Origin: Davidsoniella eucalypti
Lineage: Eukaryota > Ascomycota > Sordariomycetes > Microascales > Ceratocystidaceae
Assembly: GCA_004009845.1 (NCBI GenBank)
Contig: RMBW01000195.1
Location: 1-51,779, forward strand
Reading direction: 5' to 3'
Length of the DNA stretch: 51,779 nucleotides
Numbering within the stretch: the first letter of the stretch is position 1; every line of letters begins with the position of its first letter. This document shows, one piece after another, positions 12,266 to 21,728 of the stretch. Below the pieces are notes generated by a model. It saw only the letters and a program-made list of their open reading frames with translations, ran no database searches and was not told the origin of the DNA. The translations under genes and the position numbers were made by a program.

Positions 12266-13014
12266 GGTTGATTTGATTTGATTTGATTATATTTAACGTC
12301 TACCTAAATCACTAAGATCATACGACGCCGGATTGGTTACCGGACAGATATTTAACGTCTTCCGCTTGACAAACTCAATAGCTTTGTATGTGCGGGACGA
12401 GACCGTCCCCTAGCCCCGAAGAACTAGTGGTCCATACCTCCACTATGAGCAACAAAAACAAATACAAAAAAAAAAAAAAAAAAAACCAGTGCATCCACAA
12501 AACTATTCCCCAAAAGACAGATCCACAAAACCAACTCCTAAGTGGAGCTACCATCCCCACTATTCAGTGAGCCTCCAAGAGGCTGGTGATCGTGGCCGTA
12601 AGAATGAAAAATTTGGCGTAATCGAGTCGGGTGCTATGGATGAAGCAACAGCGACAAGATTCCCGCGCCGCGGGGTCGGGCATCCGGAACCTTCAAAAGG
12701 CTGCCCGCCGTGTGTGAGTGTGGCTCCCTGAGGTGAGTGGATAGACTCGGGAGACCAACGATCGAAAAGGTGCGGGGTCGGTCGCTGGTGAGAACATCCC
12801 TCGAGAGGGGTAATCGGGCTCAAGGCCTCACGAAACGGTGCTTCGAAGACGACAAGTGTCGAAAAAGAAAACGAGAATGGACAGCAGCATTGGGGATATG
12901 TGCTGGTCGCTCTTAAAACCCACGACGAAGGGAAAAAATTCGTCTTTGGACGGAGGGGGAGGTACTCGAACTCAAAGGTACCCCCCCGAGGGTTGTAGGA
13001 GGGAAGGTTGGAGG
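12266..13014 (-). mobile_element. LINE-like repeat, copy B (shorter)
   Basis: Second tandem copy, abutting copy A. On the minus strand it ends with at least three CAAAT pentamers (12266-12286), a stronger tail than in copy A. It has an A-run (T-run on minus) at 12463-12485 absent from A, and an extra ccggattggttaccgg-type segment near 12328-12345. Differences from A are few and mostly transitions. Its upstream end is followed by another partial ggagggaaggttg repeat at 13012-13026. The 174-codon minus frame across it (13084-12560) shows no recognisable protein. Confidence 0.55.
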
Positions 13015-13108
13015 AGGGAAGGTTGGTTGTATATATGTCCTTTATAAGCCCTAATTGCAACCCAAATTCCTGCGAATCTGCCATGCGCAGTGGTCAACCA
13101 CTGTCGAA

Positions 13109-13197
13109 CTCACCATGGTGTAGTTGGTTATCACGTTCGACTGTAACTTGCAAGAATTGCCATCGAAAGGTCACCGATTCGATTTCGGTTGGTGAGA
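13109..13197 (+). tRNA. tRNA-Tyr (GUA) with a 15-nt intron
   Basis: It folds fully by eye. The acceptor stem CTCACCA (13109-13115) pairs with TGGTGAG (13190-13196) over 7 bp, with C1:G72 and discriminator A73, the eukaryotic tRNA-Tyr identity set. The D-arm is 13118-13134, with GTG/CAC pairs and one T-T. Anticodon stem TTCGA (13136-13140) pairs with TCGAA (13163-13167). The loop is CTGTAA, with anticodon GTA at 13143-13145. An intron at 13147-13161 sits one base 3' of the anticodon, as in all eukaryotic tRNA-Tyr genes. The variable loop has 5 nt and T-stem ACCGA/TCGGT is perfect around TTCGATT. The A box TGGTGTAGTTGG starts at 13116. Confidence 0.93.
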
Positions 13198-13205
13198 GCA
13201 TATAA

Positions 13206-13212
13206 TTTTTTT
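13206..13212 (+). terminator. RNA polymerase III terminator of tRNA-Tyr
   Basis: A run of seven T on the RNA-like strand, nine bases after the tRNA end, is the usual pol III stop signal. Confidence 0.85.
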
Positions 13213-13641
13213 GCTTTGTTTTGGAATATCTCGATTAGTTGGGTTGTAATTCTATCCTATAATATCGTTAGGTTAGTTAATTCTAACTTAGCGTTGTTCA
13301 ATTCTTTTTTTTTTCTTTTTTTTCGGCATGATGCATCTAAAATTAGCTTGATTTATTAACCCTGGGTACTTCTCAGTGAACCCTAGAGCGCATTTCTTTT
13401 TCCATGATCCTTCCTTATCTTATCAGGGTCCCGCCAAAAAAATTCAAAGAATGGTTAGTTTGTTTCTGTAAGCACCGCCAGAAAGAGCGCGATGATATAT
13501 GGCAACTACATCTACAACAATCAACCCAATATCTCAGCACCAAAACCAAGAAAATTTCTCGCTTCATACAAATATACTTCGTGAATAGCATAACTCCGGT
13601 TCTATATATCGCTCTCTTATATCACACTATATACCGTCACA
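13213..13641. other. Spacer and SSF1 promoter
   Basis: About 430 bases with T-rich tracts near 13303-13322. No gene is recognised; the 121-codon plus frame starting at 13404 overlaps the SSF1 start in another frame and is not credible. It likely holds the SSF1 promoter and leader. Confidence 0.5.
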
Positions 13642-15051
13642 ATGGCTCGCCAGAGATCCAAAAAGAGAACCCACCTCAAGCCGGAGCTTGCCTTTTCGAA
13701 GGACAACAAGCCCTCCGAGGGCGCCAACATCAAGACTCCGAAGAACATGGTTATTCGCATTGGTGCTAGTGAAGTTGGTTCCAGTATCGGCCAGCTGGTC
13801 ACTGATGTCAGACGGGTCATGGAGCCGAACACCGCCAGCCGCCTGAAAGAACGCCGTGCCAACCGTCTTCGTGACTATCTGACCATGTGCGGTCCTCTAG
13901 GCGTTACTCACATGATGCTCTTCTCTCGTAGTGATGCTGGAAATACCAACATGCGCATCTGCGTCACCCCACGTGGTCCGACGCTCAACTTCAGAGTTGA
14001 GAGATACTCTCTAGCAAAGGATGTGCAGAAGTCTCAAAGACATCCCCTCGGAGGCGGCAGTGAATACAGCGCACCTCCTTTGGTACGTAATTCTTCATTC
14101 TTATCACGCCCTACTTAATCTCTTCTATCTACGAACTACGTCTAATTGTATATATAGCTGGTTATGAATAACTTCTCGACTGCCAAAGACCACGAGCAGA
14201 AGATCCCCAAACACCTCGAATCCTTGACAACGACAGTGTTCCAATCGCTATTCCCTCCTATAAATCCCCAGACGACTCCCCTCAAGACTATCCGCCGTGT
14301 ACTTCTGCTCAACCGCGAATCCTCCTCCGAGGACGACGACGCATTCACTCTGAACTTCCGCCACTACGCCATCGTTACCAAGGCCGCTGGTCTCTCACGA
14401 CCACTACGCCGCCTGCGCCGTGCCGAGAAGATCCTATCACAAAAGAACCGCAAGGGCGGTCTGCCCAACCTAGGAAAGCTCGATGACATCGCAGATTTCA
14501 TGATTGGTGGTGAAAACGGTGAGGGCTATGTTTCCGATTACACCTCTGGCAGTGAAGCCGAGACCGATGCCGAAGTTGAGGTTCTGGATAATGCGCCCCG
14601 CAAGATCTCCCTGCGCGCGAGACAAGCAGCTGCTGATAATGACGAAGAAGATGAGGTCACGGAGGAGCATGTGGAGAAGCGTGCTGTGAAACTTGTTGAG
14701 CTGGGCCCCCGCCTACGTCTCCGCCTCACCAAGGTCGAGGATGGCGTGTGCAACGGCAAGGTCTTGTGGCACGAGTACATTGAAAAGAGCAAGACTGATG
14801 TCGAAGCCATGGAAGTCAAGTGGGATAAGAAGCGTGCGGTTAAGGAAGAACGCAAGAAGCTCCAACGTGAGAACCTCGAGAAGAAGAGAAAGAACAAGAA
14901 GGAGAAGAAGGATACCGGTAACGATAACGCCGAAGAGAGTGAAGATGATGACGATATCAACTACTCCGACATGGACCTTGATGAGTACGAAAATTTCAAG
15001 AACGGCGAAGCTGACGAAGAAGAAAACGAGGAGTGGGAGGATGAAAAGTAG
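13642..15051 (+). CDS. ssf1: Ribosome biogenesis protein SSF1 / Peter Pan (Brix domain)
   Basis: Nucleolar factor for 60S subunit assembly and pre-rRNA processing, of the Brix superfamily (yeast Ssf1/Ssf2, animal PPAN). Exon 1 is 13642-14082, the intron is 75 nt (donor gtacgt, acceptor atatatag), and exon 2 is 14158-15051; the product is 444 aa. The N-terminus is basic (ARQRSKKRTH). The Brix domain starts at about residue 30 and includes KNMVIRIGASEVGSSIGQL, DYLTMCGPLGVTHMM, RICVTPRGPTLNFRV and, across the splice, APPL-LVMNNF. It closes with FRHYAIVTKAAGLSRPLRRL and VELGPRLRLRLTKVEDG. The C-terminal 100 residues are a Lys/Glu/Asp-rich low-complexity tail, usual for the family. There are no defects. 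Confidence 0.95.
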
Positions 15052-15919
15052 GTTATGGATCAATGGCGCAAAAACAAAATCATACATTTTGGGTTAGTTG
15101 GGTTATACGACCCGCTTGGCTAATCCGATATATTGCTTGTCTTCTTTAGCCAGCTCTAGGACCTGCTGTTTTGGTTTTCTGTCTTGATATTTTGGTTCAC
15201 TATCATTCTCTCTGCTACATATCATTATGTCGTATCATGGCGTTTCTTTTGGGGCTTTTTTTTCGTTTCTCATCTAAAATAAAGAAATATAATCTCTTTG
15301 AGTACCTCAGCTTGATCGACTCTTTCATCTATACGTTGTTACTACGTGTGATTCGACATTCCGATTAGAATGTGACGTTGTTTAATCTTCGATTTATATT
15401 AATGCAACGGCCCGCTACGAGCTACATATTTACAAGTCCGCCATTCATTCCCCACGTTGCGTCCCTGAATCGACGATTTAGATTAACTTCTTACCATAAT
15501 ATCTTGTGGGGCATGTTGTCCGTTTCGGCTGGTACAGAATCTTCAAGAGTAGCTGATGATGGCTTCACTATACAATGTTAGTTGAAATATATTACTGGCC
15601 TCAACATACCGATGGTGAGATTTCTGATTTAGGCCATGATGCTTTCAGATTCTCCCTATCCGGCCGCTATTTCACTCGGTGCTATCAATGCATATTGCTT
15701 GGGTCACACCAATATCAGTTATGTCTTAAGATCCGTAACACACTATTATGGCTTCCGTTGCTAGGGCTGTTGTGGAACAAATGCCATGTGTTGCAGTGAG
15801 GACTTGTGTTGAACTGAGATCTACGAAGTGATAACTTTGCTATCTGTAGATGTAACATGGAGTTAGAGGTTATTCGAATAACGTCTTAGTAACAAATCAC
15901 GCCTTTTTCATCAATTATG
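15052..15919. other. Intergenic, no gene recognised
   Basis: About 0.9 kb between SSF1 and the secreted cupredoxin-like gene, T-rich after SSF1. Short frames near 15171, 15372 and 15575 have no family features. Confidence 0.5.
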
Positions 15920-15927
15920 TATAAAAG
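15920..15927 (+). promoter_or_regulatory. TATA box of the cupredoxin-like gene
   Basis: TATAAAAG lies 144 bases before the start codon at 16064. The spacing and consensus are good for a regulated fungal promoter. Function is inferred. Confidence 0.55.
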
Positions 15928-16063
15928 CAAGATCGTCCACGTCCTTGAGACGAGATAAAATCATTCGACAGGCTCACATCAGTCACCAGTTCCTCCATAT
16001 ATTATCATCTACTCTATATCTTTACCATTTTCAAGTAGAAGTTATCAACTTTCAACATTCAAC

Positions 16064-16588
16064 ATGAAAACCACAACTATCATCTCTCTCTTCGCCGGTA
16101 TTGCTCTGGGTGCCCCGACCTTGCCTACCGAGCACACTTCGTCTCTGGCTACTCGTGGTGCCATGGAGAGCAGAACCATCGAGACTACTACGAATGGCAA
16201 CTTTGAGCCTAACAACCTTTCGGTCACCAATGGGACTCGACTGATCTTCAAGTTCGAGAACCCTGGCGACTGGATAGTCCGTGGCAAGTCGTTCGATGAG
16301 CCATGCCAGCCGATGGATGCTGCCGCTGGAGGCTTCTCATCGGGCCCGATCAACAACACTACGAACATCGCCTTCGTTGTTGAGTACAATTTTAGTACTG
16401 CCACTCCCGTCTACTTTTACAATGCCAAAGACAACCAGTGCAAGCAGTACGAGGCTGTTGGTGTTGTCAACCCTCATGATTATAACTCTGACGGCATCAT
16501 GAAACTGAAGGAAAAGGCTCGCCAGGGAGCCAACACCACGCAGCCCACCCCCCAGCCGTATGGCCAGTATTATTTCGTGCAGAACTAG
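16064..16588 (+). CDS. Secreted cupredoxin-like protein lacking copper ligands
   Basis: Single-exon, 174 aa. Residues 1-17 (MKTTTIISLFAGIALGA) are a signal peptide. The rest follows the layout of fungal extracellular plastocyanin-like proteins: a TNGTRLIFKFENPGD strand region, the SFDEPCQPMD...GGFSSGP block, VEYNFSTATPVYFYNAKDNQC, and VGVVNP at the end of the fold. In copper-binding members the ligands sit in NHSV, FYC, HC and GMVG. Here these positions hold W70, N120, Q125 and A131, so no type-1 copper site is expected, although the disulfide pair C81 and C126 is kept. There are several N-glycosylation sequons (NGT, NNT, NFS, NTT). No C-terminal GPI signal is visible, so it is probably released or wall-associated. 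A TATA box lies upstream. Confidence 0.8.
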   Translation: MKTTTIISLFAGIALGAPTLPTEHTSSLATRGAMESRTIETTTNGNFEPNNLSVTNGTRLIFKFENPGDWIVRGKSFDEPCQPMDAAAGGFSSGPINNTTNIAFVVEYNFSTATPVYFYNAKDNQCKQYEAVGVVNPHDYNSDGIMKLKEKARQGANTTQPTPQPYGQYYFVQN

Positions 16589-17871
16589 GCCATGATCATC
16601 AGGATGATGTGATGTGTTCTCGAGGATATTTTTCATTGTTATTGCTTATGACAAACGACTTGGATATTTTTATATTCACTATATAGGCAGTTTGTAGATA
16701 GTCCCGCATTACCGTAACTCAATTACAATTTGATATAACTAAGTAAATCTAGATATGGCTTTGATGGACAGGAACTAAGTCAAGGTAGTAGAAGCATCGG
16801 TTGTGATAAGCCGCTTTCGTGAATTGATGTCTTTTAAACACCATTTCTCACGTCACTTCCAGGAGAGGTTCTATGTCTCGCTGCAATCCAGATGATTTGT
16901 GAAAAGTCTTACCATTATAAATATAACAATGTAGTAAATATAGCGAAGTCATTAGTTATGTTATCTCATAGGGCATGTGCTACCGTTAACCCTAATAATA
17001 ATCAAGGTATCAAATAGGGTTCGCTATCGTAGCCGCCTGTCACTCAAGGCTAGGGCCCACTGAAGCCGTCCAAGCCGCAAAATAGTGTAGCGACGTCACC
17101 ACTGCATTGATATTGCATAGCAGGATTCGAACTGGCAGCCCAAACGAGCCTGGGATTCAGAAGGGCGTCTCAGCGGACTTTGGCGCGCCACCGCACTGTA
17201 GCAGGCCCTGAAAAAGAGGCTATTCCAGCGCACTATAGACTCTGGCAGATAAGCCTTATCTGACGACTCCAGCCCAATGGATCGCCTTGTTTTCTTTTTT
17301 GCTGAGGTCTTACGGATCGACTGCGTGGTTATATATGAAGAAGCGACCAATTCTCTTGTCTTCTATCTCGATTAAACTTTTTGCTTCGCGATATCTTTTC
17401 TCGTTGTTTGTAGTGAGCCCTCACACGTTTCTGCTCAGATATTCAAGCTAGACCGCTGCTCCTCGGCTGCTGAATCCAACTGTTCCGCCGTTCAACAAGC
17501 ACTCCCTGCCGAAATTCCTAGCGCCTGACGGTCGATCGACTTGCATCTCTGCTTTGCTTTTATCATTTATTTGACAACTGCCCGCCTCCACCGCAGAAAA
17601 AGCTCCCTGCTTTCCATCTATCTTTCTCCGCGAGTCTCCCTCGACCCTAGGCCAGCCATCCCGAACACTCTCCTCCGCACAGCCTGCCTTGGCTGCTGTT
17701 ATTGCTGCCTACTATTACCTTGACTAGCTAGTTCTGCGCCCCGCCACCTTCTAGCCATTAGCTGGAAGCTTCCCTGTAACACCTGAGCTTGTGGCAACAG
17801 CAACGGCAGCGACGAAGCCCGCCATCGAACACAACATCACACACATACACACAGTCTATCTACCAGTCACC
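16589..17871. other. Intergenic and VPS26 leader, with a tRNA-like remnant
   Basis: About 1.3 kb. On the minus strand near 17195-17110 there is a tRNA-like stretch: a B-box-like segment (CAGTTCGAATCCTG) follows TGGCGCGCC and GAGACGCC pieces, but the acceptor and T stems do not pair properly. From about 17400 the plus strand becomes C/T-rich and GC-richer, consistent with the promoter and long 5' leader of VPS26. The open frames here look random. Confidence 0.4.
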
Positions 17872-18993
17872 ATGTCGTACTTCTTCCAGACCCCCCTCGA
17901 CATCGATGTCGTCCTCGAGGATGCCGACAGTCGCCAGATGGTCGATGCGCGCCTCGACAAGAACCGGCGCGAAAAGGCACCGCTATATATGGACGGCGAG
18001 GGCGTCAAGGGCGCCGTAACTGTCCGACCAAAGGACGGCAAGCGCCTAGAGCACACCGGCATCAAGGTGCAGTTTATCGGCACTATTGGTGTGTGATACC
18101 TTTGATTCCGTGTATCTGTATAAACCTACGAAAACAACATGAATGCTAATCACCACATCCGTCTCTCCCCAGAAATGTTTTTCGATCGCGGCAACCATTA
18201 CGAGTTCCTTTCGCTAGTCCAAGAACTGGCGGCTCCGGGCGAGCTACAGCACCCTCAGACCTTCGACTTCAACTTCCGTAATGTCGAAAAACAGTACGAG
18301 TCGTACAACGGCATCAACGTCAAGCTGCGCTACTTTGTCCGCGTCACTGTTTCGCGGCGCATGGCCGATGTTATCCGCGAGAAGGATATCTGGGTGTACT
18401 CATACAGTATTCCTCCAGAGATCAACTCTAGCATCAAGATGGACGTCGGTATCGAGGATTGCTTGCACATCGAATTTGAATACTCAAAGAGCAAATATCA
18501 TCTCAAGGACGTTATTGTCGGTCGTATCTACTTCCTTCTAGTTCGTCTCAAGATTAAACATATGGAGCTGTCTATCATCCGCCGTGAGACCACCGGCGCA
18601 GCACCAAACCAGTACAACGAGAGCGAGACTCTAGTGCGCTTCGAGGTATGAACTAACCAGCTTGGCTCGAGTATATCAAGAATCAGATCACTAACAGACA
18701 CTCTACAGATCATGGACGGCTCGCCCTCTCGTGGCGAGACTATACCCATCCGCCTATTCCTCGGTGGTTTCGACTTGACCCCTACGTTCCGCGACGTCAA
18801 CAAGAAGTTCTCTACCCGCTACTATCTCAGTCTAGTGCTGATCGACGAGGATGCTCGCCGTTACTTCAAGCAGAGCGAGATCATTCTGTACCGCCAGGCC
18901 CCCGAAAACGTCGTTCCCAATATCATCCAGGCCCCTCCACAACCTACGGAACAGCGTCAGGCTGCGTTGGCAGCGGCAGCTGCTCAGGGCTAA
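17872..18993 (+). CDS. vps26: Retromer subunit VPS26
   Basis: Arrestin-fold subunit of the retromer coat (VPS26-VPS35-VPS29), which recycles sorting receptors from endosomes to the Golgi. Three exons: 17872-18088, 18173-18645 and 18709-18993; introns are 84 and 63 nt, the second with a ctaac branch and acceptor acag. The spliced protein is 324 aa, normal for the family. Landmarks are the start MSYFFQTPLDIDVVLED, the junction GTIEMFFDRGNHYEF (codon split G/AA), FDFNFRNVEKQYESYNGINVKLRYFVRVTV, the IGIEDCLHIEFEY-like block, KMELSIIRRE-like text, GETIPIRLFL and NKKFSTRYYLSLVLIDEDARRYFKQSEI. The C-terminus is Ala/Gln-rich. All domains are complete. Confidence 0.96.
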
Positions 18994-19481
18994 AAAGAGC
19001 GCCAAGGTAACTTGGAGAGAGTGGAAGTCTCCCCTCGGTTGTGGAAAGTATGAAAAGAAAGAAAACAAGAAGAAAACAAAACATCACACACACCGAGACC
19101 TGCGGCGGATGAGAGTTCTTAACGATACCAGCCATTGCTATTCTATGTCTTTGCTCAGTTGTTTATATTCTAGTTTTTTGCTTTGTTTTATATTTTTCGT
19201 TTACAGTTTATTCTTTTTTTTTATGATGCACAAATAATGAGCAATGAGAACGCGAGATATTGAAGATTTGCCTGATAGCCAATTATGATTTTTCAAGTTT
19301 TCTTCATGTCTTCATAAAATCTATCTTTTTTTCTTTTCTTTTCTTGTTACTCCATGATTTAACACATGCACAATTATTACATTTATTCAAAGATTCATCC
19401 AAAGATATTTTAAGACAAAAAAAAAAAAGTCTCGTCTACAGAAATATTTAGGAAACAATAATCAACTAACAATTTCTATAG
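18994..19481. other. VPS26 3' region and intron-like sequence
   Basis: About 490 AT-rich bases with T-rich stretches near 19200 and 19325. The last 30 bases (actaac then ctatag) look like the 3' end of an intron leading into the orphan exon that follows, but I found no convincing donor or first exon in this interval. Confidence 0.45.
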
Positions 19482-19572
19482 AATTAGATATCAGGCCATG
19501 AGCGCCGTTCCTCTGGACTTCAAGGCCGAGGGTCAGAAGCTGGCGGATATGATTAAGGAGCTTAGCGTCTAA
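19482..19572 (+). pseudogene. Orphan terminal exon or gene remnant
   Basis: A GC-richer island of 91 bases inside AT-rich intergenic DNA. It is preceded by a branch point (caactaac) and acceptor (tctatag, AG at 19480-19481) and ends in TAA at 19570-19572. In the frame of the ATG at 19498 it reads YQAMSAVPLDFKAEGQ then KLADMIKELSV, with codons biased as in expressed genes (AAG, GAG, GTC, GCC). No upstream exon with a usual donor is visible between it and VPS26, so it may be the tail of a gene otherwise lost, a duplicated exon, or part of a very small gene. I do not recognise the family. Confidence 0.4.
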
Positions 19573-20045
19573 TTCTTGTTAAAGAAAGGACGGGAAGAAA
19601 TAAAGAGGCGGATGAGGCAGTCTTATGCTGCACATAATGAATCACTGACACCAGAGTTATCAATGAAGGGATGTTGTTCAATACAAATGTAAATTCTCAT
19701 GTATGATAAGTTATTTCTTGTGATTATTGGCTTTTGATACCTCTTTTTCATACCAGGAAGGTTATTTCAAGATGGTCTTGCTATATAAAGTGTCTTGAAT
19801 GCTTTGTATGCCGATTTTATTTGGAATAAGACTTCTCCTACGCTATCCGAACCGAAAAACCATAAGATACTAGTCACGTGTGATAGTTTGAAGGTACACA
19901 TTTGAAAGTACACATATTCTTTTGCATCTTGATAATGTCATGGCAAAAAAACCGTTACTAGATAACCCTAATTACATGCTAGCAGTTTCTTCATATTATC
20001 ATATCCATCGATTCATGAAACCATGGTCTTTACAGCCAAAAGCTT
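19573..20045. other. AT-rich intergenic, nothing recognised
   Basis: About 470 bases between the orphan exon and the CSN3 3' end. No open frame, RNA gene or repeat was seen. Confidence 0.5.
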
Positions 20046-21728
20046 TTACGCGGCAGAGAGGCCAGACATAAGATCCTCTTCTTCCACAGCCAAGTCAAAG
20101 TCTGACTTGGCCTGATCGATTTCGCCAGTAGGCATCGTGCGCTTAGCTTCTAGGGCCAACGCCTGGATATAATCGGGGTGTATTGAAATCAAGGTATTGA
20201 TGGTTTTTCCTGATCTCCTTAAATTGTCGATCTTGTTCATCATTTCTACGACTTGAAGTTGTAGCTCACTTGAAGATCTAGTTTGTGCCGGCTCTAGGAA
20301 GACAATGTGAGCGGGAACATCGCCGTTTTCAGGGACTAGAGCTGCTGGTAGCATGCCTTCTGATATCATTTCCCGGACGAGAACGGTGATTTGATCGATA
20401 CTAGGTGTAAAGTTCTGCATGGTGGGCGATAGAGCTTCACGGATTTCGGTGAGCTTGGCTTTAGTGTAGACAGCACGAAGTTTGCCGATTTGCCACTTGG
20501 GATGATACGTAAGAACATGAGCAACTAAGCCAGAGTTGTTGTCCTGGGCCCACACAGTCGAGTTGGCTTCGATTCCGGCGCGAAGCTCGGCATATCCCTT
20601 GCCAAATGCTGTTGCTAGGTCGACATAGTGTTTAGCCAAGGCTTTGAATGTCTTCCGAGCGATCTGGGTTAGTGGAGTGGGGCATGACGCTTTATTTAGG
20701 CCACCATTGACAATGATGGAGCACAGAACCCAGCGCCTATACGCTTCGACAGAGATTTTGCTGACTTGGTCATTTTTCAAAGGGTGGGTGGCACAGCGAC
20801 TAAAGGCGCTACGGGCCGCTTTCCAGTTTCTCTTAGAACAATAGATTAGACCAGCCAACATCTCATATTCCATGATATCCCGATTCTGGAATTTGGTGGT
20901 CAGGCCAGACCAAACAGTAATGTACTCTGCCGGTGAAAGAGAGTCTGAGCAGCAAGGATTGGGCATAGACATAGAGGTGCCAGGGAAATAGATGGGTGTC
21001 TTTGAAACTAAAGGCATGGCATGATCAATGGTGGATGTTTGATAGGCAATCTTCACTAGCTTTATCCTTATGGTTGACAGGAAAGTACCATCGGGGTCAA
21101 GCCGGAGCAGAGCCGTTGTCACGGCATCGACTGCAATAGGAGCCTGTATATTTTGTGTGGTGTTAGTGTCGATATCCATGATACATATAGCTCAAGCAGG
21201 TGCTGCTAATGATACGTACATTGAAAGTGTGGAGTGTGAGGATGGTATCCAAGATATGAGTGAATTGAGTTCCTATGTATCGAACCTGGATAGGGTCAAA
21301 CAAAGATACAAACTGTAGTATCTCATCTGCGATTACTGAATGGCTATATTTCTTGGGCTTGCGTAGAAACGCGTTAAGAATAAGGCCATACGAGGCGGAA
21401 TTGATCGCGGGGTCAAGATTCTTGATGCCCAAGTATGTTAGTTAATACAGCTAAGAGGAGGGGGACCAAGATGCAGGATATTTATCCCCGGCTGGAACCG
21501 TTGGGCGCCAACCAAGAAGATTCAGGTAAACAGAGAATGGCATGGTATCAAGGCTCAACTCACTTCAAGAAGCTCGTGGACCTTGTCTGGATTCTCTAGA
21601 TCAAAATTCTCAATACTCTTCTCGGTCTCCTGAACATGTTCTTTGATTTTCCGGTCGTACACACCGTCACCGAGACTCTGAAAGTTGGTTGGTGGAAAGT
21701 TGTGCAAGCGCTGGACGAGGTCCTCCAT
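20046..21728 (-). CDS. csnC: COP9 signalosome complex subunit 3 (PCI domain)
   Basis: Subunit of the eight-protein COP9 signalosome, which removes Nedd8 from cullins and in Aspergillus controls light response and sexual development. Exons are 21728-21564, 21420-21220 and 21143-20046. The introns have donors GTGAGT and GTACGT; the first uses a TTAACTAAC branch and acceptor CAAG, the second acceptor ACAG. All joins are phase 0, giving 487 aa. Family marks are LDPAINSASYGLIL in exon 2, LLRLDPDGTFLSTIRIKLV, the YFPGTS...CCSDSLSPAEYI block, RDIMEYEMLAGLIYCSKRNWKAA, and ISVEAYRRWVLCSII. The PCI (winged-helix) part follows around ITVLVREMISEGMLPAAL. The C-terminus is acidic (VEEEDLMSGLSAA). It is a helical-repeat protein with no membrane segments. 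Confidence 0.9.

Noticed and set aside
11132..13014. LTR interpretation of the two direct repeats
   Set aside because: The copies are adjacent with no internal element, lack TG...CA ends, and carry CAAAT tails that fit a non-LTR element better.
12560..13084. 174-codon minus-strand frame inside repeat copy B
   Set aside because: It runs through the repeat with no recognisable motif, and the matching region of copy A does not keep the frame. Most likely chance.
13404..13769. 121-codon plus frame overlapping the start of SSF1
   Set aside because: Overlaps the SSF1 coding sequence in a different frame, and the upstream part looks like leader sequence.
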